Shown here: piece by piece, positions 38,301 to 50,022 of the stretch
How the letters are laid out: each line of letters starts with the position of its first letter
How positions within the stretch are numbered: position 1 is the stretch's first letter
Assembly: GCA_035079385.1 (NCBI GenBank)
Contig: JAVHKY010000046.1
Span: forward strand, 1,736,001 to 1,800,000
DNA length: 64,000 nt
Direction of reading: 5' to 3'
Origin: Aspidiotus rigidus
Lineage: Eukaryota > Arthropoda > Insecta > Hemiptera > Diaspididae
Program-made: the position numbers and the translations under genes
Notes under the pieces: model-generated
Databases searched by the model: none
Told to the model about the DNA's origin: nothing
What the model saw: only the letters and a program-made list of their open reading frames with translations

Positions 38301-41300
38301 ATATGAGCAAATGATCGAATTCAATTTTTCTTCTTATGGAAAAGTCCGTGTAAAAAAAGTTTGTTTACTTTCCCTAAGCACCATCGATCACAAATCTCGA
38401 AATTATTTTAAATACAACGATGCTGTGACGTAGGCGTGAACGGAGAGGATTGAAAATCTCGATTCTTATGTCCAAATCTTAGACCATACAGTACATAGAC
38501 CGCTAATAATGATAAGGAGCTTGTCGGAACATAGGAGACTCTGTAAGTCGGTAAGGTCTCACGGCGTTAATGTGAGTGGGCGTGGCATCGCTCACATCCC
38601 CTTACATCGCATGCACCGTCGCATACACCGAACCATCTTTACCAAACCTTCCCGACTTACAGCCAACCTCCTATGTTCCGACAACTGATAACGTCATTTA
38701 CATAGGCCATCGGCGGTCTATAGGGCTTTTACATGTCAGCGCATTGCATATGTATTCTCCTATGTGTTATCGAAATGGTAGTATTTCTAACATTGCTCTT
38801 ATGGGTGTTGCTGGATTGCATACTCATTTTCATTGTGGAGTAGTTTGCCATAAGAGCAATGTTAGAAATACTACCATTTCGATAAAACGTAGGAGAATAC
38901 GTATGCAATGCACCGTCATGGAAGAGCCCTATTTACTATATGGTCTAAGGTCCAAATTACAGACCCCTAGAAACACAAGATCGCTAATTCGCCATCTACG
39001 CTGTGTTAAATTTTCGTACCCTGAAATCGTTTCTATAATTTATCCCACCAGATGTCGCAAAGTCGCACTCAATGTATTCTTAAGGGAGAAAAAAATTTTA
39101 CGGATTCGCTCGAAGTTCAGCGCATATGAAAGGAAATTTTATGCAGAATAAATTCACATCTCTTCATTTTTTTGAAAAACTGAATATTTGTGGAGGAAAA
39201 TGAGTTTTAGTGTCAACTCTCCATAAGAGCCTGTGTTAAAGTGCTGAAGGTTGACTGCAGCGATTTTTGTACGTGTGGCAGAACCAACGAACTATCGAAG
39301 TTAGCGATCTTGTGTTTTTAGAGGTCTGTAGTCCAAATGCAATGAACGTAAAAAATCATCACCCAGAAATTCAAGCGAGTGCGGCGACATAGAGAGGCGA
39401 TGCTAGCGCTACCATTGGTGCAACACGTGTACTATTGCGGCAGGCAAAAACCGATAGTTTGAAACTACCGATAGTACAATAGTTTTCCTCCTGACACTAT
39501 CTATTTATTCGGTAGTTTTCCGGAAAACTATTGGTAGTATCGATATATCGATAGTGTTTCCATTTCATTCATTTGGGGCAGTGGTGCGCTAGTGTTCAGA
39601 AGAAAATCACTCATGCTTTCTTCTGTTATTTCCAATTTTTATACTCTACACAATTTTTTCTTATTTCTTAGTCCCATTCAAAGTTTACATAATATTTTTC
39701 TTCTTTCATCAATTTTTCTCACTTCAAAACGGGAAAAATGGTAACATATTATGACAGAATTTGTTGAAAAATACATACTACCGGTAGTGACGATAGCGGT
39801 GATGTTCTATCGATAGACTATTTTCCAGCTACCAATACTATCGGTAGTATCGATAGCTAAACAGGAAAACTATCGGTAGTATCGATAGTACTACCGATAG
39901 TGCCCAACACTATATTAAAATGTAAACATTAAAAACATTGAAAGGCCCACTTTCGCCGTCCCTAAGTTTATAAGTAGAGCTCGGATTTTTCGGTTGTAAA
40001 AACATTGAAAATCGGTTCAAGAAATCTTATTTTCGGTTTTATTTGGTGAAATAGAAAAAAAAAAAAAAATGAAAATGATACAAATTTTTCTGAAATTTTG
40101 ACATTTTTACAAAAATTGCTTACTCAGAAGCACGACAATGTGCTTTCCGAGGTTATCTTGCGTGAAAGAGTGTCTTCTGTCCGTAAGAATATATTTATAA
40201 TTGGAGAACAAACGTTCTACGTCGACATACTGTCGATCAGTAGATGAGTAACACAGTTTTTTTCATCTTTTCCATCGTTTCTGTACTTCCATTTCTCAAA
40301 ATTGTTCGCTATGTAGTGTTTTTTTCTACTGTTTTGATAAATTTTACCTTTTCGGTCATTTTTGGTTTTATGCCTGTTTTCGGTACTTAAAAAGGTTTTC
40401 GTTTTTTTTCGGTTAAATAGAAATTTTTTTATGGGTCCCTACCACTATGAAACGTACTCTTATTTCATTTCTACTGATCTGCCCGTTAGCAAACTCATTC
40501 GACAAAAACCGAGGAATCCTAGCTCTATTTATAAGCCTTTCACACTTGGCGTTTGTTTACATTTTCCTTATCATAGACGTAGTCATATTATCAAAATGAG
40601 AAAATTCAGATTGAAAAATTGACAAAATTCTTGGAAGTTTCGTGCAAATTTTTATTTTTGCTTCTTTACGGGATGGTAAAATGTAAATACAATCCACAAA
40701 ATTACAAAAATTATTTGAAAATAAAAACTTGAATTTTTGTTTGACTAGGAGTTTGATAACAAATCAGGCAAACGCTTATACTATCCGCATTAAAAACCCG
40801 AAGTGTGAAAGGCTTAAACCCGGTTTGCAGCCATCATCGCCTCATCAGTTTGCGTCACTTTTGAGCTAAAAATAGTTACATTAGAACTCCTAGCGAAAGA
40901 GTGAATACTTATTGTTTCTCGCAAAACTGAGTTGCTGTGCCAGCTTCTGACGAAATTTTGCAGAAATTTGTTCAGTGTGAAGCCCACATGAAATGGTGTC
41001 GCAAACTGTAAAAGGTTTCCTTATCATGGCGCAAACTGAGTAATAATAATAATTATAATCGCTTGTGTGTCGCATGCGCAGCACCGCCCGTCATCCATTA
41101 TGGAGTAGGTGCGGGTTGCGTATGCGTTTAAAATTGTTTCCTCCAACACCGGAATCGACCCTTTCGGGTATAACTTCAGTGAAGGAGGAATCTCCTACGC
41201 GAACCCCCTCTTCTACTTGGCAACTGCCAAATTGCTTTGGCAACCGCCAACCTGCAGTGCCCTCCTGGCACGCACAAAAACATAAGAACACTCACAACAA

Positions 41301-44300
41301 CAAACACCACCACAATACACAATACAGTAGGTCACTGTTGGAGTTTCTTCATCTTCTTCTCTCTTCAGGGAAGGTCTTGGTCCTCTTCTTCCTGCAGATC
41401 TGGATGTTGATGGTAAACAGGTGTTGAGTAGGCCATAGCGTGGTTCTGCATTTGCCTATTCCATTCCTGGTCCATCTTCCTCTTCATGATGGTGGCCGCA
41501 AATGCAGACACCTGGTTCCATGCTTCTTCGGAACCTAGCATGGTGGGTACCAGGCTACTCGGGTCGAGCGCTTCATCTACCCCGATCTCTTGGAGAGACC
41601 GACTAAGCACGTCCCGCTTACGCCTCCACGCCTCACACTCAAAGAAGGTGTGTTGTGGTCCATCATCCCGCCCTTGGTTACAGTGCAAACACGTTGCCTG
41701 CTCAACTTTCCTTAACTTCTCGTGAAGGTACTTGTTGAAGCAGCCATGGCCGCTTAACACCTGCGTCAGGTGAAAGTTCAGCTGACCATGGTGTCGGTTC
41801 ATCCACTCATCAAGGTCGCGTATTAGCACACGGGTTGTCCATGTACCCAGCTCACTCTGGGCAATTCTTGCTTTCCACTTTACAAGCAAGGAGCGCCTGG
41901 CCTCCTGCTTGACCCGTAAAGCTTCTCGGTTGGTCGTCGTTCTCTTCTTTGCTTCGAACACCACCGCTCTCTCCTCAGCAAGGAGCTCGATTGGTGGTGA
42001 ACGTGCTAATACACAAAGAGCCTCCGTCGAGACAGTGCGGTAGGCACTAACACACCTCAGCGCAGCTCTTCGTTGGATCTTTACCATCTCTTTTCTTCGG
42101 TATGGTATCTTCATGCAGTCGGCCCATACTGGCGCACCATATAGGAGGATCGACAAGACGGTGCTCATCATGATCCTTCTCCTTGCTTCTCTCGGTCCTC
42201 CCAGGTTCCTCATGAGGCGGCTTAGGTATCCAACTGCCCGGCCCTCCTTTTCCGCTGCCATCAGGAAATGGTGCCTGAAGCTCAGCGTTGAGTCAAACCA
42301 GATGCCCAGGTATTTTATTTGCTTCTTGGTTTCAATTTCCACACCTTGCAGGCGAAAGGTGGGTGGCTTGAACTTCCGACGGGTCGTGAATAAAATGGCC
42401 TCCGTCTTACTTGCTGCTAGTTCAAGTCCAGCCGACTCGATCCAACGCGTCACATCCTCTAGGGCCCGGTTTACCCTGCTCTCTACCGCTACAGTTGTTT
42501 CGGCAGTGCATACCACGAGGGTGTCATCCGCATAGCAGATAAGCTTAACCCCCGGTGGCAGCTTCACCTTAAAGATTCCGTTAAATGCGACGCACCACAA
42601 AAGCGGCCCAAGGACCGACCCCTGCGGCACCCCACAAGTAACAGGGCGCTTTACTGTACCAGCAGACGTCTCTGCTTGGATTTCACGGCAGCTAAGATAG
42701 CTGCTGATCATCCTGAGCAGGTATGCGGGCACTCCTGCGTTCACAAGAGCTTCCAATATCATCTTCCATGGGATTGAATTGAACGCATTTCTTATGTCGA
42801 GGCTGACGGCTGCGCAAAACTGACGCATATCAATTGCTGACTTGGCTATCCTCTTCAGCCGGATCCCAGCATCTGATGTGCAGCGTCCAGTTTGAAAACC
42901 GTACTGGCTATCAGAGATTATATCTCTTTCCTTCAGATAGCTCTCTAAACGATTGGCTATCACTCTTTCTAGAAGTTTCCCAACATTGTCTAGCAGACAA
43001 AGTGGACGATAAGAGGATGGTAGACCAGGTGGTTTATCCTTCTTATCGATCAACGCTAGCCTGGCTTTCTTCCATCGCACAGGGAACAGTCCCCCAACAA
43101 TTGCCGCATTGAATGTATCAACAAGCAGTGCTGGGTCAACTGAATGTATGGCGCTCCAGACTGGATTTGGAATCTCATCCGGGCCTGGAGCCTTCCAATA
43201 CTTACCCCGCAGTCTATTGACTGCTGCGTCAACCTCCTCGGTACCTAGGAGGGATATACCATCCTCCTCTACTATTGGTAGCGTTACCATTGGTGGTGGC
43301 TGCTGTGGGAACAAGGCATCAATGATTTGACCCACTACATCTGGCTCCATTCGGCTCATTGCTGAGAGGCCTTTGAGCTTCTTCAGCACTAACTTATAAG
43401 GCTTTCCAAACGGGTCGTCATCCGCCATCTCACATAGCTCTCGCCATGCAGCACTCTTGCTGTCCTTGATGGCCTTCTTCAGCCTTTTACGAGCCCGCTG
43501 GTATTCGGGTGCAACCGCCCGCGCCCCTTCGCGGCCACTACTACGCTGGTATATCCGGCGCTGACGGTTGCACTCTTTTCTCAATTCGGCAATCTTGTTG
43601 GTCCACCAGTAAACGGCCTTCCTCTTCTTTGGTGGACCTTGCCTGGGCATGGCTACATCGCAAGCTTTGGTGACAGTCTTGATCATCCTCTCTGCTGCCA
43701 CCTCCGCATTGCCTTCTTGCTCTTCTTCTTGATCCCATGTGAGAGCAAGATAGCTAGCCTTCAATCGCTATTCAGCTTCCAAACGGCCCATTTTCTTACC
43801 AGCTTTTGTGGCGCAGCGACCTCAACTTCCCGGCGGATGGAGAAGCCGATACACCGGTGGTCGCTCCCAGAAAGCTCCTTGTCCAGTACCGCCCAGCCAT
43901 CTATTCTTCGGGCTAGGCTCTCTGAAGCAAAGGTGACATCAATGATGGATCCATATCCTTGATGCACTCGGGTCGGAGTGTTGCCCACGTTGACTGTTTC
44001 CAGTCGGTTGTAGGCAATCCACTCCCCCAAGGCATACCCACGGATGTCAGTACGGCCTGATCGCCACTCTTCTGACTTGGCATTAAAATCGCCAGCCACT
44101 ATGAATTTTTCACCTTGCCGTCTGGACAAGCTTTCTTCTAATTTCTTCAAGAAGTCCTCAAACTCCGGGAAGGTGCGATTCGGGGAGAATTAGCAACTGT
44201 AGACAACCATGTCGGCCACCTTCACAGCAACATACCCCTCCCCTCTTTCAACCTATCCCGGAGCAATTGGACACTCTGGGCAAACACCAATGGCCGCTAA

Positions 44301-47300
44301 GCCAGTACGGTCTGTGTACCACCCTTTTCTTCTCGCAACATTGTAATACTCACTGGCAATTACAATGTGCGTTCCCTCCTCCTGCTACTGTTAACGCTCG
44401 CTCGAAGCTGGTATCGAACCGCGGACCTTTAGGTTACAAGGCCGTGTTCGTACCGCTCCGCCATTGAGCCTAAAACTGAGTAAGCGCCCTAATAAAAAAT
44501 GTCGACAAGGAGGTTATAAAAGGTGAAGTTATTCGCCGCGAATATACCTACGTAATTTTTTCGTGAGAAGTTCTCTAGATAACCATAGCTCACGAAACGT
44601 ACAACCTCTGAATGTGTAATATGAATCATGATGGAAATGGAGTGAGAAACATCACTCGCAATATTCCTTCTTTTCGAGCATATTTAAAATTTATCGCATA
44701 GATTCATGCTACTTGTATTTTGATTGGATCTACAGGCGGCGTCACTAGGAGTTTCCAGTGTTGGTAGCCTTGCGTTCGAAGGTGCTCACGATTCAATTTG
44801 TACATCTCCAAACAGTTTTTCAATTCTGTTTTTCCAATTGAGTGGTCGGGTAGAAAAAGGGCTTCAACACAAAAAGTAGTTTTGGAGAAAAACGCATTTG
44901 AAAGTTCAGATTTGTAGAAATGCCATACGGAAAGACCCAAACGTCATTAAACTTATGGTGGGATTGTAGATGGATGTCCGGTCCTTGTGTCCGGTCTACA
45001 AAATCACTGAAAATTAGAACGTTAGAACGTTTTTGAGTTGTCTGTAGAGGAGGTTATAGTCTGCGCACTTGGAGCCCTTTTTGCAATTATCGACTTTTTA
45101 CGCGCTCTAGTAACTTTTTGGATCTTGTCAAGAGTAATAATGATGAATGAATGTATTCCAAGCAAGGATTGTGCTGCAGTAAGTAATAATGAGTATTTTT
45201 GAGTATAAAATCCTCGAAAAAGTAAGTTTCTTAGAGGATCAAAGTTCATCATCATGGCTATAAATAGGCATGGGAAATGAAATGAAGGCTTTCTAGATAT
45301 ACATGATGCCATCTGCATTGATTTTCAGTGTGGGCAAAAAACTAATATCCCTCACCGAATGTTATCAGTGTTTGAAGACATATGTGTTTCTCCTACTCGT
45401 GAAATTTGATAGCTGGGTAACATTCACTGCGCGTCGCTACGATTCGCGGGAACTTGATATGTTCATTTCTCAATAACCAGAGCCAATTTTGAGAAACGGT
45501 CAACGGCATCATGATCAGCGTCGAAAATACTTCTAGAATCGTTTAATTTCGTTCTTGCATTTTTCAATTTTTTTATTTTGTTGGGTAGTGTAGTTCAAGC
45601 ACGCTAGACGCTCCACTTCAACATAGTTTTACGTAGGTACTCTATAGTCGTCAGAATGAATTAAAATTTTTACCAGATGAAGAGGAGAGAGTGCTGAACT
45701 TGAATCACTAATAATCGAAAAAGGGCCCTAAATCGAGCTAAGGCCTTTTTTCTACCTGACCATTCAATTTGAATATGAGCTTCAGAAAAAATTGTTTATT
45801 ACAAAAAAAAATGTTCTTCTGAGAATTCTCTACAACTTTAATTCTCACACTGTTCTTGATTGAAAGCCAATTATTCAAATAACTTCTGAAAATGCTTTTG
45901 AACAGGAATGTGCAGCCAATGAGCACATAATTATGGGGAGCAAATTTGCAATTGGAAGTATTTTGGGTACTTTTCCTACACTAATCACACTGTAATCAAT
46001 ATTTTGTTATCACAAAAAACTTGGTCTATCAACGTTGCGCAGATGGTATCTGAGTAAATACTGCACATAGAAACCTCTTGGACAGCTCATTTCATTGCAA
46101 ATTTCATCTTCTTTCCATCAATGTACCAAACTCAAATTTGACCAAACCGACACCCCTTTTTATAGAAACTGCCGCAATTAATAAACACAATTAGTTTGTA
46201 TAAACCAATTAGCTGTATTTTCCTCAGTTGTGTCTACAGAAATATGAAGTTTTAAGATATATTATGCTTTATTTAATCAGTCATCTTGGGGCAAAAATCG
46301 CAACATGCGATACATATTTTGTGTGTGTCTACATGTGAGTGACTGGCAGTGCATAATCCTCAAACGTATGAGTTTCACTAGGTACTACAAGAGAGAGATA
46401 AAACGCATGACATGCACAAGAAACATGAGCAGTGAGCAGTGGAGAAATCTTGCTTCTTTGAATGATGACTTATGGGCAGAGTTAGGACTTTCCAACATTA
46501 AAAAACAAAAATTCGGCACTTAAAACTGTATTTTCAACAATTTCGGCAACAAAAATGAAATTATTGAAAAATTACAGGAAAATTGGAATTTTTACAGAGA
46601 ATGAATACTTTTACAAATACTGTTTATTGTACATCCCAACGAGATGTTTTTCTAAATTTTCCTGGGTAAATTTATGGCGTTGGTCGGCCAGAATATATTT
46701 ATAATTGAAAAACGACCTTTCTACACCAACGGATGTAAGAGGTGCGAATGAATAGGCACTCAAGAGTGCAGGATTTTTGACGTTGAAGATGAAGATGCAA
46801 TGCCTTCTGTTAAGGCCAGATTTAGTTCCTCCAGTATAGAAAGTTCCGCATTTTTTGTGAAGACATTGTCGCATTTCTCTACTAATATGGAGCCGCGGCT
46901 GCCAGGTATACCATGTATTGTCGATCAAACATGCTGCACCAATTGTATCTGAGCGTTCAGCGGAAGGCCCCGTGCTTGTAACTTATTGATGATGCCGGGT
47001 AAAAATTCAAGGTACATTTTCGGCGTTTCTCGGCATTTACAACATTTTCGGCAAAATTTGGCAAAATAAGTTTTTTTTCCCTGGGCTCCTACTACTCTGA
47101 AACGGATTTCTATCTTATTTTTGTCCGTCGGAGCCTGAACAAACTCATTCGGCAAATGCCGAGGAATCCTAATTCTGCTTATGGGACTACCAGTAATCTT
47201 AGAGACTTAAGATCGTTTGCAGTGATCTCTCAATTCGTGAATTGTCACGCAACTTCAGGGTGGAAGAATGTTCACGCTTATTCATTTTTACAGATACATT

Positions 47301-49990
47301 GATATATGGCAGAAAGAACACAATATTCGTGCCGCAGACAAATTCAAGTATTTTGAAAATCCTTACAGTAAATATCATCTGACCAAAAAACTTACTCTTG
47401 ATTGGCAACTTATCAATGAAAAAATGAAACGGAATAACGGCACTGGTGAGTAGTACTCTACTGTACAAAGCTAAATTGACATATATGCTAAAACAACGAT
47501 CATGGAATAGTATATTACCAAGTACAATGGTTTATATAATAACTACTTTGTGAGCAGTCACTGGCTGTGAGTACGAACTTGCAGCGTACGGAAACCATCC
47601 TGCAACCTGTACCTAAGTGTCAAAAAAAAGGAAGAGAAAGCAGATATTTCGTTCAACTGGGCTTTATTGTTTCATGCACTCCAAAAGAAAAAAAATTGAG
47701 TTCATTACCTTTGACTATATAGTACTTTGTACGGACTGACTTGACAAGGCATCTGCAGGTGGGTAGAATGGAGCCAATATGTGCGGCGGGGAGGCAGAGG
47801 GAATAAGGCTTTTCCAGCGTTCCATATTGCATACTTATTTGCCTCATTCTTATCAATACGGTGGGCTTTCTAACATTATTCTTATGGGTATTTCTAGGTT
47901 GCATACTCATTTTCATTCCGGTGTCAACCTGCCATAAGATCAATGTTAGGGAGCCCAACGTATTGATAAGAATCAGGCAGATAATTATGCAATATGGAAC
48001 GCTGAAAAAGCCTTATACACTTGTTGAGGAATAATTGTTGAGCAGGTTGCATTCACAATGTAACACAATTTGTCAAGAGGCCATGGGTTTGCCGTCAACA
48101 CTGGATACAATCCTCCATAGTTTTATCCTACAAGTTAACCTCCCTTGCCGCACAATAACTCCTTCACTGAACGCGTTTGTTGTATCAGTCCATGCAAAGT
48201 ACTATACAGTCAAAGTTCATTACTCCCACTTGACACATTTCCTTGTGCTGCTGCGGCACCGGCTTCACTACATTTAACCTGACTCACTGTGACTTCGTTG
48301 TTGAAGATAGTGATGTTAAGGCTCCGGTTAAATACTCGAGTATACCGGTGATTTTTTTTAAAGAAAAACCTGAAAAAACCGGTAGTCTGAGTTGAAAAAA
48401 AAAAACTGAGTAAATAACTGAGTATTTGATGCAATAACCGGAGTTCCATGCAATTGAAAAATTCAGGAAAAAGGGTATTCTTTACCCTGCTTTCTCGTGT
48501 ATGGCGAAAAAAACACCTCTAAATAACCAGTTAACTGCGGTCAACTGCAGTTAATACTTAATTAACCAGTTCATCAAACGTTTGTAAAAAAACACAAAAT
48601 ATATAATTAGGTTGAAACCGATTAACCGGTACTCATTTTTTCAAAGTAATCAGTTATCCGGTACTTCAATTTTTAAGAAATCGATCAACCGGTTACACAG
48701 AAATACCGGTTTTTTAACATCACCTGTCGAAGACCTTTGACTATTGTATATGGACTGCGCTAAGCGGTAAAAAATACGGCTCAACATCAGAGCGTTACGC
48801 TTATCGGCTTACGGCGATTTGTAAGCGGCATTGAACACGTTCGCGCAGTGGGGAAAGGTGTGACGCGTGTTTTCTAGTACCGCATACGGCAAACCTTATC
48901 ACATCTGTGGATGCTTTTTTCGGTCGTTTTATACAGGCTAGCGCAGTCCACATAATATACATATAGTCAAAATAGAAGACTCAAAACTCAAAAGCTGCCC
49001 TACCCTCTCCTTCCGTTTCGTTCATTTTGTTTTGTCCTCCAAAATTCTTGCTTACAGCACGACTCTTATATTTGCAGCACGGCTCGCATATTTACTGCAC
49101 GCCTACCTCAGAGCGTTCTGTACATCCTAACTTACAGGATTGTTTGCCGTGCTGTAAATTCGTACTTACAGCGTACATACGTATTATAATATAAAAGTAT
49201 TAAAACAAGTCAGATAATGTGTTTGGAAGAAAATAAGATCTCTATGGTTGTTCTCTAATTTCAGTGTTCAATTTAGAATTCAATAATAGTAATAATATCC
49301 TTCAACAAGTTCTCGATGAATACGAAAATCGTTGTTACTTTTTGAATTTACCACCGGAAGGACCTGAAAAGGGGGAAAGGGGTAAAACATTCAGTTTTTC
49401 TCAGTTTCTGCGGAAAGTATGCGTCTGAGGGGAAAAATACCTCAAGAAAAAATATTCCACACAAAATTTCCTATCGGATAAGATTCATACATTTGAGGCT
49501 AGCACGTCAGTGTTGCCAGAGAGGAGAGCGCAAATATAATATGAACATGAAAATACTTACTTTATCATTATTATAGCCGAACACATACGCGGTTCTGAGG
49601 TGATTACAGTGTACTGCTCTTCCCTTCGGAGGCGAGAGCCCCTATGCAATTGCAAAAAAAAAAAGGAAAAAAAAAGTTCTTACCGGAAAAATGTGTTGTG
49701 ACGTCACTCAAGTAAAACACATATGTGACGGCCTAATAGCATTGACTATATATTACTTCGGGTTACGAAGTAATATATAGTCAATGCTAATAGTGACAGA
49801 ACGGTGAATCTGACGGATTTCACGCGCGTATCGTTGTTCGTATAGGGTAGCGTGTTTTCTATGGCCGTATGCGGCTGCCAACCTTTCTTCTTACGCGATG
49901 GGGTATTCGTAGGCGACGCCGCGTTTACACTTCTGCACAATTTCCATTCGTTGTAGGTACAAGTAAACTGTAGTACAGGGTTCGAGCCCC

Positions 49991-50022
<32 letters not shown>

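Larger units (their letters stand above)
37774..39412. mobile_element. Inverted-repeat element, copy B, split by nested insertions
   Basis: Parts 37774-38020, 38449-38477 and 39331-39412 together align with copy A (25433-25786): AGTTGGTAGCCGTGTTCGAA, then TTGAAAATCTCGATTCTTATG, then AAATTCAAGCGAGTGCGGCG. The gaps are filled by three other elements. The right terminal repeat present in copy A is lost. Confidence 0.82.
41044..44472 (-). mobile_element. Chimera: tRNA-like head fused to 5'-truncated R1 element (copy 2)
   Basis: AAACTGAGTAA stands on both sides (41033-41043, 44473-44483). On the minus strand the insert begins with a tRNA-like stretch (44472-44395), a 13-base junction, then R1 sequence from within the endonuclease domain (44381) to the R1 3' end (41060), and an ATT-rich tail (41059-41044). 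The R1 part is nearly identical to copy 1. One duplication bracketing both parts indicates insertion as a single unit. Confidence 0.82.
35374..47293. other. P4HA intron 1, 11.9 kb, mostly transposons
   Basis: It holds, in order, a MULE-like relic (35540-36560), paired inverted repeats (37082-37769), a nested set (37774-39412), an ACTATCG-rich stretch (39430-39925), hAT B (39975-40527), a TA-flanked MITE (40534-40814), the tRNA/R1 chimera (41044-44472) and hAT C (46477-47177). 36690-37076 and 44484-46468 show nothing recognised. Confidence 0.8.

Noticed and set aside
38576..39151. 191-codon plus-strand frame
   Set aside because: It runs across elements X, H and Y and reflects their inverted repeats; it has no domain.
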